Shown here one piece after another: positions 35,785 to 44,577 of a DNA stretch of 64,000 bases. The notes under the pieces are model-generated. The model had not been told where the DNA came from and did no database searches. It saw only the letters and a program-made list of their open reading frames with translations. Origin of the DNA: Candidatus Poribacteria bacterium (GTDB taxonomy: Bacteria; Poribacteria; WGA-4E; WGA-3G); NCBI GenBank assembly GCA_022394755.1, contig JAGFCA010000024.1:110955-174954 (forward strand), read 5' to 3'. How positions within the stretch are numbered: the first letter of the stretch is position 1; every line of letters starts with the position of its first letter. Position numbers and translations under genes: made by a program.

Positions 35785-37057
35785 TCCTAATTCTTACACT
35801 GATTCTAACATTAGATCTGTTGAGAAGTTAAAAATCGCTATTGAGAATACAGTAGAAAATCAAGAAATCATTGATATACATACTCATCTTTTCAGTCCAC
35901 CCTTTGGAGATCTACTGTTATGGGGTATTGACGAACTCCTCACATACCACTACCTGATAGCAGAAGTCTTTCGTAAATCGGATGTAACCTACGATGAATT
36001 TTGGTCAATGAATAAGACACAACAAGCCGATTTAATCTGGCAAAAGTTGTTTCTTGAGAATTCTCCAATAAGTGAAGCTTGTCGGGGAGTTGTTACAACA
36101 TTAGATAAACTCGGATTGGATGTTAGTTCAAGAAATCTGAAGGACTATCGTGATTATTTTCAAAGTACGTCGGTTGAATCATTTATTGATACAGTTTTTG
36201 CACAATCGAATGTATCTAAAGTCGTAATGACAAACGACCCATTTGATCCTGAAGAAGCACCTGTTTGGGAAACTGGAGATACGGGAGATAAACGTTTTGA
36301 AGCAGCTCTCCGTATGGACGTTCTTATCAATAATTATGAAGACACAGCCTATGAACAGTTGCGGGGTCTCGGGTATGATGTCGATCCTACCCTTTCTACT
36401 GAAAAAGGGTATAAAGAAGTAAGACGCTTCTTGGAATCATGGATACATCGTATGAACCCAAAATATATGGCAGTTTCATTACCACCTGATTTCAAATATC
36501 CTGAAGATGGTGTACTTGGTAGGTTATTTGACAACTGTATATTGCCAATTTCGCGAGAATACAATGTTCCATTCGCGCTAATGATTGGTGTAAAACGCGC
36601 CGTAAATCCAGAACTCAAAATGGCAGGTGATGGTACAGGAAAGGCTGATTTAGAAAGTCTTGAGACGCTACTACGCGAAAATCAAGACAATAAGTTTCTT
36701 GTTACACTTCTATCTCGAGAAAACCAGCATGAACTCTGTGTTATAGGTAGAAAATTCAAGAATCTAATGATTTTTGGATGTTGGTGGTTTATGAATAATC
36801 CGAGTGTAATTGAAGAAATTACTCGTGAGAGGATAGAGTTATTGGGGTTGAGTATTATCCCTCAACATTCTGATGCAAGAATTTTGGATCAACTTGTATA
36901 TAAATGGAATCATTCACGTCAAATCATTTCAAATGTGTTATACGAGAAGTATAAAACACTCCTGGATGTTGGTTGGACTATAACACGCTCAGAAATTGAA
37001 CGAGATGTAAATAACCTATTTGGTGGTAATTTTGAACGGTTCTTGAGTGAAAATTAA
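35768..37057 (+). CDS. Uronate isomerase-like (UxaC family) protein
   Basis: 429 aa from the ATG at 35768, chosen because GGAG sits 5 bp upstream; the longer frame to 35636 lies inside the previous gene. The IDIHTHLFSPPFGDLLLWGIDELLTYHYLIAE segment is the metal-binding HxH strand and adjoining region of the glucuronate isomerase fold. TNDPFD and a late conserved GCWWFMNNPS region fit the amidohydrolase-like barrel. Glucuronate isomerase converts uronates to keto-sugars. Placement downstream of secG is unusual for sugar catabolism, and no uronate pathway partner is nearby, so the substrate is open. Confidence 0.72.
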   Translation: MMTLHNPNSYTDSNIRSVEKLKIAIENTVENQEIIDIHTHLFSPPFGDLLLWGIDELLTYHYLIAEVFRKSDVTYDEFWSMNKTQQADLIWQKLFLENSPISEACRGVVTTLDKLGLDVSSRNLKDYRDYFQSTSVESFIDTVFAQSNVSKVVMTNDPFDPEEAPVWETGDTGDKRFEAALRMDVLINNYEDTAYEQLRGLGYDVDPTLSTEKGYKEVRRFLESWIHRMNPKYMAVSLPPDFKYPEDGVLGRLFDNCILPISREYNVPFALMIGVKRAVNPELKMAGDGTGKADLESLETLLRENQDNKFLVTLLSRENQHELCVIGRKFKNLMIFGCWWFMNNPSVIEEITRERIELLGLSIIPQHSDARILDQLVYKWNHSRQIISNVLYEKYKTLLDVGWTITRSEIERDVNNLFGGNFERFLSEN

Positions 37058-37077
37058 TTTTTCCTTAGATTTGCATG

Positions 37078-37362
37078 TTAACATTCACACGGTGTTGCAC
37101 GGCATTTCGGACAACCCTTAGCATAAATCTCTGCTGCATCTTCAAGAGAAATCCCAAGCAAACTTGCTAAAGTAGATAACCACGCCAAGACATCAGCCAT
37201 TTCTTCTCGTATTCGAACCATGTCTTGTGGACTTTTTCGAATCTCTTTAGCTAATTCTCCTACCTCTTCAACAAACCAGGTAAATGTAAGAGGCAAACCG
37301 CGTTCTGCATCCCGTTCATAATAGATTGCTTCAATCAGTTCTTGAAATTTTTGAATTGTCAT
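37078..37362 (-). CDS. MazG-like nucleotide pyrophosphohydrolase
   Basis: 94 aa from the ATG at 37362, which has AAAGGAG at ideal spacing; the frame extends upstream but without a better site. The all-alpha NTP-PPase motifs are E33-x2-E36 and E54-x2-D57, which bind magnesium. This group hydrolyses noncanonical or house-cleaning NTPs. The C-terminus carries a cysteine motif (CPKCRATPCEC) that could bind a metal ion. It is convergent with the preceding gene and divergent from the next. Confidence 0.82.
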   Translation of the reverse strand: MTIQKFQELIEAIYYERDAERGLPLTFTWFVEEVGELAKEIRKSPQDMVRIREEMADVLAWLSTLASLLGISLEDAAEIYAKGCPKCRATPCEC

Positions 37363-37468
37363 ACGACTCCTTTGTTTGTATAATAGCATAGGTTTTTAGG
37401 TGTATCAATATTAAAACCTTGCGGATTAATCAGGCATCCTACAATAACTATACTTCAAGGAAAAGGAA

Positions 37469-38536
37469 ATGCAAACACACTTATATTTATCGATAGCGGG
37501 TGAAAATCGAATTGCCATATATACATTTAACAATAGCAATGGAAAGATCGAATTTCAAGAAAATGTAGAAGTTAGCGGTTCACCTGGTCCATTAACACTA
37601 TCACCCTGTGGTAATTTTCTATATGCAGGACTTCGCTCAAGCAAAGAAATTGCTACTTTCAGTATTGACGAAAAGACAAAGCAACTAACGTTATTAAGTA
37701 CAATCAACCTTGATGCGGATACTTGTTATATTGCCACTGATAATAGTGGTAACTATTTATTATCTGCGTATTATGGTGGTGGTAAGGTTACGGTGCATAG
37801 AATTGAGGAAGATAAAACAGTACAAGAAGACCTGCTTCAAGAGATAGAAACAGCACCCCACGCGCATTACATTGAAACAGACGCTTCAAACAGATATGTG
37901 TTTGTTCCACACACGGTTCCTGAAAATGCTATCTATCAGTTTCTCTTTGATCAAGAAACAGGAATGTTGACTGAAAACCCTTTTGGACATTATCATCCAG
38001 ATGAACCAATTGGTCCTCGTCATTATACCGAAAGTCCAAATAAGCCAATTATATATTCATCTAATGAACAAGGGTCAAGTGTTTCAGCATACAGAATTAG
38101 GACAGAGGATTCAACTCAGACTGATATGAAAAACAGATCTGATAAACCAAACTACAATGCTCATGATGCTCCAGGATTATTATGGGAATTTCAAACAATA
38201 TCCAACCTACCAGACGGTTTTGAAGGGGATAACAGTTGTGCACAAATCCACATTGATCCTAACGGTAAATTCCTGTATGCCACTAATCGTGGACATAATA
38301 GCGTAGCGATGTATTCGATAGATGAAGAGACTGGTGAATTATCAGCTTTAGGTCATCAACCCACCGAACCAATTCCACGTGTCTTTAATATTGATGAAAC
38401 AGGGAATTTTCTATTCGTCGGTGGTCGTGATTCAGGTAAACTCGCAACCTACCGTATCAACCGTGAAAACGGGATATTATCTGAATTAGATGTATATGAA
38501 GTAGGAGAGACTCCGATGTGGGTGTTATTTCTATAG
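37469..38536 (+). CDS. Lactonase, seven-bladed beta-propeller (6-phosphogluconolactonase type)
   Basis: 355-aa propeller of the YbhE/Pgl family: repeats of SPCGNFLYAG, DNSGNYLLSA, DPNGKFLYATNRGHNSVAMY and DETGNFLFVGGRDSGKLATY. The NRGHNS segment and conserved H in PHAHYIE fit the active-site face of 6-phosphogluconolactonases. The reaction would be opening of 6-phosphogluconolactone in the pentose phosphate pathway or of another sugar lactone. No signal peptide is visible. It is monocistronic, facing the selenoprotein gene convergently. Confidence 0.82.
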   Translation: MQTHLYLSIAGENRIAIYTFNNSNGKIEFQENVEVSGSPGPLTLSPCGNFLYAGLRSSKEIATFSIDEKTKQLTLLSTINLDADTCYIATDNSGNYLLSAYYGGGKVTVHRIEEDKTVQEDLLQEIETAPHAHYIETDASNRYVFVPHTVPENAIYQFLFDQETGMLTENPFGHYHPDEPIGPRHYTESPNKPIIYSSNEQGSSVSAYRIRTEDSTQTDMKNRSDKPNYNAHDAPGLLWEFQTISNLPDGFEGDNSCAQIHIDPNGKFLYATNRGHNSVAMYSIDEETGELSALGHQPTEPIPRVFNIDETGNFLFVGGRDSGKLATYRINRENGILSELDVYEVGETPMWVLFL

Positions 38537-38617
38537 TTCTTTAGAAATCTATTTTGTTGTTTCTACAGTGAAAACTGAATTTAGATGTTCAATAATATTC
38601 TATAAGATTTTGAATGC

Positions 38618-38652
38618 AAAAAAAATGGGTATGGCAAGAAACCATACCCATT
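38618..38652 (-). terminator. Rho-independent terminator of the selenoprotein gene
   Basis: Arms AATGGGTATGG (38624-38634) and CCATACCCATT (38642-38652), 11 bp perfect, 7-nt loop. On the minus strand the stem is followed by a run of eight T (complement of the A run 38618-38625). Confidence 0.85.
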
Positions 38653-38685
38653 AGCACAGTAATTATTTAATCTTATCAATAAATA

Positions 38686-38916
38686 TTAAATCTTATCAAT
38701 TGAAGTTGTAATCTGATCATCAGATGGGAATTTGCCAGTTTCTAATTTGGAATAGAGCAATTCCTCATTTACATATACCTCAAATGCCCCACCGCTGCTG
38801 GGAATTAAGTTAACTTTTTTGACCTGACTACCATACTTTGATTCTAAGGCTTCAGCCAAACTGGCTGCCTTCGGTTTGTAGTTTCAAGAAGTGCAATACT
38901 CAATTCTAATATCCAT
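38686..38916 (-). CDS. SelW/Rdx-family selenoprotein (UGA decoded as selenocysteine)
   Basis: 76-aa Rdx-family (SelW/SelT/SelH-like) thioredoxin-fold protein. The frame runs from ATG 38914-38916 to TAA 38686-38688, interrupted only by TGA at 38884-38886 (codon 11). That codon lies exactly at the redox position of the family motif C-x-x-U: IEYCTSUNYKPKAASLAE. Downstream VNLIPSSGGAFEVYVN, ELLYSKLETGKFP match the family through the end, so this is not a pseudogene. AGGAGG lies 10 bp before the start. A hairpin after the TGA fits a bacterial SECIS. Rdx proteins are thiol-selenol oxidoreductases of uncertain substrate. The selenocysteine machinery must lie elsewhere in the genome. Confidence 0.88.
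38846..38871 (-). promoter_or_regulatory. Putative bacterial SECIS element
   Basis: Minus-strand mRNA downstream of the UGA: lower arms AAGGC/GCCUU, a 3-nt bulge GAA, upper arms AGCCA/UGGCU and apical loop GUU. The loop begins 22 nt after the UGA, with G in first position, within the spacing known for bacterial SECIS elements bound by SelB. Confidence 0.7.
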
Positions 38917-39003
38917 AATATATAATCCTCCTAACGAATTGTCAGATTAGTTAATTTTACCAAATTACCCTCATAAGTGCAAGTTTTTCTATCCTCTTGT
39001 TCT

Positions 39004-39033
39004 TGACATAGCTAACAATCAAAAGGTATAATA
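39004..39033 (+). promoter_or_regulatory. Consensus sigma-70 promoter of the NHL protein gene
   Basis: TTGACA (39004-39009), 18-bp spacer, TATAAT (39028-39033). This is a perfect -35/-10 pair with the start codon 23 bp after the -10. The 5' leader would be about 17 nt, including AAAGGA. Confidence 0.85.
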
Positions 39034-39056
39034 TTCTAACAAAGTAAAGGATAACA

Positions 39057-41096
39057 ATGAAAAACAAAAAGACATTAATTACTGTCCGTACTACCTTCCT
39101 ACCTAAATATATCACCTTACTGACACTTATATTTCTCGTCTCATATAATTCATACGCTATTGATTATATCAAATTTGAACGAGAATTCTCTGGTAAAGGA
39201 TCCACACAAGGTTCATTTGGTAAAAATATACATCTAACATTCAATAACGGCATTTATGTCTCTGATACAGAAAACAGACTAATTCAAAAACTATCACCGA
39301 CGGGTGAATTTCTATACCAAATCCCAACCAATCCAGAATCAAGAGATAACATTCTAAAGAAACCGGGTCATCTGACTGTTGATGGTTTTGGTAATGTTTA
39401 TGTGACAGATATTACAGCTCACCATATTGCTGAAACTGCAGAACCAAGAATCTATATTTTCGCCCCATGTATACATAAGTTCAATTCCTCCGGAAAACTA
39501 TTAGATACATACTTTGTCGATCCTGTAGACGAACAACCCGGAGTTGTTCTACCTGCAAAAGTAATTATAGATGAAAACGGTAAAACAGCATTCGGTATAC
39601 AACCGACTGGACATGATAGATCATTACGTGTTGCCATTAACACACAGAATCAACTCTTTGTCTTGGATGCAAAACGGGGTCGTATTCATAAATTCGATGC
39701 AGATGGTAGTAAATTGAAGTCATTCGGTAGGTATGGTGCCGGGGATGGTGAATTTGATATGGATGCTGCAGATATTGCTATTGATCCAAGAGGAAATGTG
39801 TTTGTTGCAGATACCGGAAATCACCGTATTGTAAAATTTGATACCAATGGGAACTTTGTAACTGTATTTGGTACAAAGGGTAGAGATAACGGTGAATTTG
39901 TCAAACCTAATAGTCTAATAATATTGCCAACAGGAGAGATTTTAGTAAAGGATTCCAGTAAATTTCGTAGAAAAGTTGGCGGGTTACCAGAAGTTATTGC
40001 ATTATCACCAACATTAACACAACTTGGAGATAGTACACCGAGACAAATTGAACTGGCAGACACTATTTCAAATGCAACACGTCCTCAATATGGACCATTT
40101 GCACAGAATGACATCGCTCATGGAGATACAGCATCTTTCAACCGTCGACTACGCTTACTTGAGGAGGCAGAGTATCGTCGGTATTATGACGATTATGACA
40201 CAGATGGTGAAAATGATGAAGAACTTGCAGATGAACTAAAACGTGCCGACATACGTTTAACTATGTTTCATAATGTCATTTCACGAATCCAGAAATTCGA
40301 TAATAACGGTAGATATATTGATAGAATCATTTATGAAACAGACCAGCTTAGTGAAGAAAAGCATGATCTAACTTTTCTGGATATTGATCCATCAGGTTAT
40401 TTGTATTTGCGTGATACCAGCGACTTCACAATCACTCAATATTCTGTTACGGGTTTTACAGTTAAACCTTCACACATGAACGGTTTTTACAGTACCCGCG
40501 TCATCAATTTTAGGAACAACTATCTTGAAGATTATGAAGATATTGACATTTCAATTGATGTTGATGATAAACTAAATCAGTTAGAACTTAAGAATCTCTT
40601 TGGCTGGACCTATAGTCTATCTGAAAAATGGCATCTTACTTTTCTTGATGAATTAACCTATGGCGAACAGGATGAACGATATGTAACTCCAGCAAAGATT
40701 GAAGATAGTTTTGATTTTGAGACGCAGGCATTGGAGAATGCTTTTGCTGCTAATCTGAAGTATATTACAGATCCTAATCCTTATAAATATAAAGAATTTA
40801 ACCTATCTGTTGGTAGAATTGATGGAACTTCTGACTTGACACAAGATGCACTGTTCCAAGAATTAAACAGACAACAGAGAATTGATAGTGGTGATGCGAA
40901 TTCTACCGTTGTCGAAGTGAATTGGGATGTTTGGTCACGAACAAATTTGTGGTTTAGATATGCTGATTTAAATCCTGCTGAGACAAGCAGGAATTTCATT
41001 CGTCGTTTCTACGATGTGTCTGGTGATTTGTATGAAGTCTTTGGTAGTCGTAATAAAGCAAGACAGTTTCTCGGTGAATTTACCATAAAGTTTTAA
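39057..41096 (+). CDS. NHL-repeat propeller with C-terminal barrel-like domain, exported
   Basis: 679 aa. The signal peptide (ITLLTLIFLVSYNSYA) ends near residue 34. Residues of about 45-310 contain NHL repeats: GIYVSDTENRLIQKLSPTG, GNVYVTDITAHHI, RGRIHKFDADGSKLKSFG, and GNVFVADTGNHRIVKFDTNG. A charged linker follows, then residues of about 460-679 with amphipathic strands ending in phenylalanine (FLGEFTIKF), a common outer-membrane barrel end. It may therefore be an outer-membrane protein displaying a propeller. The family is unknown to me beyond these parts. Expression should be strong given the perfect promoter. The GNAT gene follows after 12 bp. Confidence 0.75.
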   Translation: MKNKKTLITVRTTFLPKYITLLTLIFLVSYNSYAIDYIKFEREFSGKGSTQGSFGKNIHLTFNNGIYVSDTENRLIQKLSPTGEFLYQIPTNPESRDNILKKPGHLTVDGFGNVYVTDITAHHIAETAEPRIYIFAPCIHKFNSSGKLLDTYFVDPVDEQPGVVLPAKVIIDENGKTAFGIQPTGHDRSLRVAINTQNQLFVLDAKRGRIHKFDADGSKLKSFGRYGAGDGEFDMDAADIAIDPRGNVFVADTGNHRIVKFDTNGNFVTVFGTKGRDNGEFVKPNSLIILPTGEILVKDSSKFRRKVGGLPEVIALSPTLTQLGDSTPRQIELADTISNATRPQYGPFAQNDIAHGDTASFNRRLRLLEEAEYRRYYDDYDTDGENDEELADELKRADIRLTMFHNVISRIQKFDNNGRYIDRIIYETDQLSEEKHDLTFLDIDPSGYLYLRDTSDFTITQYSVTGFTVKPSHMNGFYSTRVINFRNNYLEDYEDIDISIDVDDKLNQLELKNLFGWTYSLSEKWHLTFLDELTYGEQDERYVTPAKIEDSFDFETQALENAFAANLKYITDPNPYKYKEFNLSVGRIDGTSDLTQDALFQELNRQQRIDSGDANSTVVEVNWDVWSRTNLWFRYADLNPAETSRNFIRRFYDVSGDLYEVFGSRNKARQFLGEFTIKF

Positions 41097-41108
41097 TAGG
41101 AATGGGAT

Positions 41109-42086
41109 ATGGAATATAGAGCACTAAAATCTGATGAATTCGAAGCATGGCTTGATCATGTGACTCATGTGTTTTCTGGAGGTCGTCAATATTTTTCTAA
41201 TCATTGGTACAACGATCCTTGGAAGGATTTTGAAGGGATTCGTATAGCTGTTGATGATGGACAAATTGTAAGTACAGTTAGAGTATTTATTCGTAAGATG
41301 TATTTCCACGGTGAACAAATAACTGTTGGTGGCATAGGAGAAGTTAGTACTCGGACAGAATACAGAAAAAAAGGAATCGCTACCAGATTATTATTGGATT
41401 CCATTGAGTTTATGGAATCCAGAGATATTGCTATCTCAATGTTACATGGCAGTCAGCGGATATATTCAATTGAAGGATGGGAAAAAGTTGACCGATACAT
41501 TGCTCAAAAGTCTTTAATTGGAAAAGAACAGAATGAATGGAATATCCGTCAGGTGAATTTTGATGATAAGAATGAAGTAATGCAGCTATCAGATTTATAT
41601 CATAATTACTCCCAAAGATTTAATGGCGTCTTTGTCAGGGATGAACTGGATTATTGGACGGAATGGGTAAAGACAGAATCCTCAAATTTATGGATTGCTG
41701 AACGTAACGGTAGCATTGAAGGATATATAGCTGTGAATCATCGTGATAGACAACTATCTGTTAAGGAGTTTGCTGCATCAGATTCTGTTTATATAGATGG
41801 TAGTGATAATTTGTTTTTTGAGACAATCATATCTGATTTAATTTCTAAATTGGGTGAAGAGGAGATTGAGATTGATTATCCTGCTCCGATAGGTGATGGA
41901 TTTAATTCTCCAGTTGTTAACAAATATGGAAGCACTATGTACCGTGTAATACAACCCACACAATTCAAAGAAGAAATCCAACAAGAGTTATCAAAGGCAC
42001 TGCCAAACCTTATGCATAGTCAAACTGCACCAAACGCAAAAGAGATCCAATCACATCACATATTTTGGACTACTGACGGGTTTTAA
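41109..42086 (+). CDS. GNAT N-acetyltransferase (Eis-like)
   Basis: 325-aa acetyltransferase. Motif A is visible as VGGIGEVSTRTEYRKKGIATRLLLD (acetyl-CoA-binding R-x-x-G-I-A), followed by ISMLHGSQRIYSIEGWEKVDRY, the usual Eis-type region. The remaining 170 residues probably form a second GNAT-like lobe plus a tail, as in Eis-like proteins that acetylate amines. Substrate unknown. It starts 12 bp after the NHL gene with TAGGAATGGGAT upstream and is likely co-transcribed. Confidence 0.8.
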   Translation: MEYRALKSDEFEAWLDHVTHVFSGGRQYFSNHWYNDPWKDFEGIRIAVDDGQIVSTVRVFIRKMYFHGEQITVGGIGEVSTRTEYRKKGIATRLLLDSIEFMESRDIAISMLHGSQRIYSIEGWEKVDRYIAQKSLIGKEQNEWNIRQVNFDDKNEVMQLSDLYHNYSQRFNGVFVRDELDYWTEWVKTESSNLWIAERNGSIEGYIAVNHRDRQLSVKEFAASDSVYIDGSDNLFFETIISDLISKLGEEEIEIDYPAPIGDGFNSPVVNKYGSTMYRVIQPTQFKEEIQQELSKALPNLMHSQTAPNAKEIQSHHIFWTTDGF

Positions 42087-42272
42087 CCCAATTTTCCATA
42101 TTCCTTCTATCCTACCAAATTAGGTTTTCGCATAAAAATAGTAGACTTACTATATTTGTCGTTTCTAATACCACCTCAGTATTGAATCTATTTCAACACC
42201 CGTATTACCCGTTTTAGGATTTGACTATAGTACCAAGAGTTATTGACAATTCTGATATTTCTCACAAAAACC

Positions 42273-42301
42273 TTGACAGTTAAGTCACATCATCATAAAA
42301 T
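42273..42301 (+). promoter_or_regulatory. Sigma-70 promoter of the Gfo/Idh gene
   Basis: TTGACA (42273-42278), 17-bp spacer, TAAAAT (42296-42301). Transcription should start near 42308, about 55 nt before the ATG at 42364. Confidence 0.75.
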
Positions 42302-42363
42302 CACATCTTAGATGGAAGACATTCAAAACTATTTCTGTTCTATTTAAACTGGGAGAATTGAAA

Positions 42364-43353
42364 ATGGCAAAATTACGCGTAGGTGTAATAGGTTGTAGTG
42401 GGATAGGTACAACCCATGCATCCGGATTAATTGGATTGGATAACGTAGAATTGGCTGCAGGTTGTGATTTTGTTCAAGATACGTTAGATGCCTTTAAAGC
42501 ACAATATCAAGATAAATGGGATGGTATATCACTGTATACCAACCATAAGGAGATGTTAGCACAAGAAGATTTGGATGTTGTTACTGTTGCTACGTCTGAC
42601 CATCGACATGCTGATCTTGTAGTTGATGCTTCTAATGCTGGCGTAAAAGGAATTTTTTGTGAGAAGCCAATGGCTACCACAGTTGAAGATGCAAAAAGGA
42701 TGTTGGATGCATCAGAAAAGAATGGTACATATCTGTCAATTGACCATACTCGTAGATGGCAACCATTATGGAGACATACGAAAGATGAGGTCGTGGATGG
42801 AGGACAAATTGGGGATGTCCGTTATGTAATTGGTACATTGAGTGGTGGTAGAGCAATGTTATTCCGAAATGGAACACATTGTGTTGATGCAATCTGTTAT
42901 TATGCTGATTCGGATCCGGTATGGGTTTCAGCAGAATTAGAAGAGGGATACGAAGATTATACAGAATATAAGGGGGATGGAGGACATGATCCTGCAACCG
43001 AACCCTCAGCACATGGTTACATTCATTTTGCTAATGGAGTCAGAGGATATTATGCTGGTGGTCCAAAAAATACGCCATCTGGATTCCGTGCAGAAATTGT
43101 TGGTACAGATGGGTATGTACTTATAAATGACCAAGTAGCAACTATTCATAAAGGTGATTCAGTTGAGAAAATTGAAGCACCTTCTTGGGGTGTGACCGGC
43201 ATACCTGCTGGTGTACAGGAAACTATTAAACTTGTAGCAGAAGGTGGAACCCCAGTATCTCCTGCCAGTGCCGGTTATAATGTAGTTCAAATAATAATTG
43301 GATTTTTGACATCTCAACAACAAGATAATGGAAAAGTTAAACTCCCATTGTAA
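42364..43353 (+). CDS. Gfo/Idh/MocA-family oxidoreductase
   Basis: 329 aa from the ATG at 42364, preferred over an in-frame TTG at 42358 because GGGAG lies 8 bp upstream. The NAD(P)-binding N-terminus VGVIGCSGIGTTHASGL and the conserved GIFCEKPMATTVEDA (EKP lysine) define the family. Members oxidise or reduce sugars, inositols and other hydroxy compounds. The middle has DHTRRWQPLW and a C-terminal GFNSP-like beta sheet. Substrate unknown. It has its own promoter and faces the ABC ATPase gene convergently, with 5 bp between the stops. Confidence 0.9.
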   Translation: MAKLRVGVIGCSGIGTTHASGLIGLDNVELAAGCDFVQDTLDAFKAQYQDKWDGISLYTNHKEMLAQEDLDVVTVATSDHRHADLVVDASNAGVKGIFCEKPMATTVEDAKRMLDASEKNGTYLSIDHTRRWQPLWRHTKDEVVDGGQIGDVRYVIGTLSGGRAMLFRNGTHCVDAICYYADSDPVWVSAELEEGYEDYTEYKGDGGHDPATEPSAHGYIHFANGVRGYYAGGPKNTPSGFRAEIVGTDGYVLINDQVATIHKGDSVEKIEAPSWGVTGIPAGVQETIKLVAEGGTPVSPASAGYNVVQIIIGFLTSQQQDNGKVKLPL

Positions 43354-43358
43354 GAAAT

Positions 43359-44504
43359 TTATTCAGTATCTGCTTTTAACAAGACACTGTTTTCTGGTGT
43401 CCAAGTTAGATATACAGTATCACCGATTTGGAAATTATACTTTCCTTCATTGTTAATATCATTTGTAACACTATTGTCTGGCGAGGTAGTATTACCTCGC
43501 CATTGTTTGTTAACAATTACCTGATTTTCGAAATCCGTTTGTATTGTGTATTGAATAGTTGTGCCTAAGTAACTTACATCCAGAATCACACCATCAATAC
43601 AATTTGGTGAATCTGTGGGTTTTTCAGATTTTAAATCTATCCGTTCTGGTCGAACAGCGATAGTGGTTGTTGAATCAAGTTCCATTTCTCTATGCGAATT
43701 ACTCATTAGCACATAGGAAGGTTCAGTATTAGTTTGAATCTGTATGTAAGGAGATGTGCGACTGGTAATCGTTCCATCAAAGAAGTTTGTAGTACCAATG
43801 AAATCTGCGATGAAACGATTTTCAGGATAATCATAAATCTCAGAGGGTGTGCCTACTTGTAGGATTTTACCTTCATTCATGACAGCAATTCTGTCCGATA
43901 GTGCCAACGCCTCTCCTTGATCATGTGTGACATATACAAATGTAATCCCTACCTTACGTTGTAGTTCCTTTAGTTCCAATTGCATCTGTTTTCGGAGTTT
44001 TAAATCAAGAGCAGAAAGAGGTTCGTCTAAAAGTAGGATAGACGGTTCATTTATTAATGCTCTGGCAAGCGCAACCCGTTGTCTTTCACCACCTGATAGT
44101 TCGTTCGGTTTTCGTTTACCATGATTAGGTAATTGAATTAGATCAAGAAAATGTTCTACTGCCTTAGATATTTCAATTTTAGACATTTTCTTCATTTGTA
44201 AACCGAAGGCAATATTTTCGGCAACCGTTTTGTGGGGAAAAAGTGCGTAATTTTGGAATACCGTATTTACTGGACGTTGATATGGTGGAACTCCCAGCAT
44301 CGGTTTTGAGTTGATAAATACTTCACCTTCTGTAGGTAAGACAAAACCACCTATAATCCTTAAAGTAGTCGTTTTGCCACATCCACTTGGTCCGAGTAAA
44401 GAAAAGAATTCACCACCCTCAATCTGTAATGATATATCATCTACAGCAACTGAATCACCATATTGCTGTGTTACAGATGAAAGAATGATCTGACCATTTA
44501 GCAT
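43359..44504 (-). CDS. ABC transporter ATPase, PotA/spermidine-putrescine type
   Basis: 381 aa. Walker [11 protein letters not shown]-loop [12 protein letters not shown], signature [15 protein letters not shown], Walker [12 protein letters not shown] and switch H (VTHDQGEA) are all canonical. The C-terminal TOBE domain ([40 protein letters not shown]) is typical of PotA/UgpC/FbpC importers. Likely a polyamine or related importer ATPase. No permease or binding-protein genes lie beside it, which is odd for this family. They may lie elsewhere. All motifs are intact, unlike the PstB-like trio. Confidence 0.88.
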   Translation of the reverse strand: MLNGQIILSSVTQQYGDSVAVDDISLQIEGGEFFSLLGPSGCGKTTTLRIIGGFVLPTEGEVFINSKPMLGVPPYQRPVNTVFQNYALFPHKTVAENIAFGLQMKKMSKIEISKAVEHFLDLIQLPNHGKRKPNELSGGERQRVALARALINEPSILLLDEPLSALDLKLRKQMQLELKELQRKVGITFVYVTHDQGEALALSDRIAVMNEGKILQVGTPSEIYDYPENRFIADFIGTTNFFDGTITSRTSPYIQIQTNTEPSYVLMSNSHREMELDSTTTIAVRPERIDLKSEKPTDSPNCIDGVILDVSYLGTTIQYTIQTDFENQVIVNKQWRGNTTSPDNSVTNDINNEGKYNFQIGDTVYLTWTPENSVLLKADTE

Positions 44505-44577
44505 GTTCTAATATCTATAGAAGTTTTTGGAAGGAATTAGGTATAAATTATCTAAAGATTGATAAATTCTATCGACC

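Noticed and set aside
37363..37389. Longer start for the MazG-like protein
   Set aside because: The ATG at 37362 has AAAGGAG at good spacing.
38686..38916. Broken gene (TGA nonsense mutation)
   Set aside because: The stop is exactly at the selenocysteine position, a SECIS-like hairpin follows, and the rest of the protein is intact.
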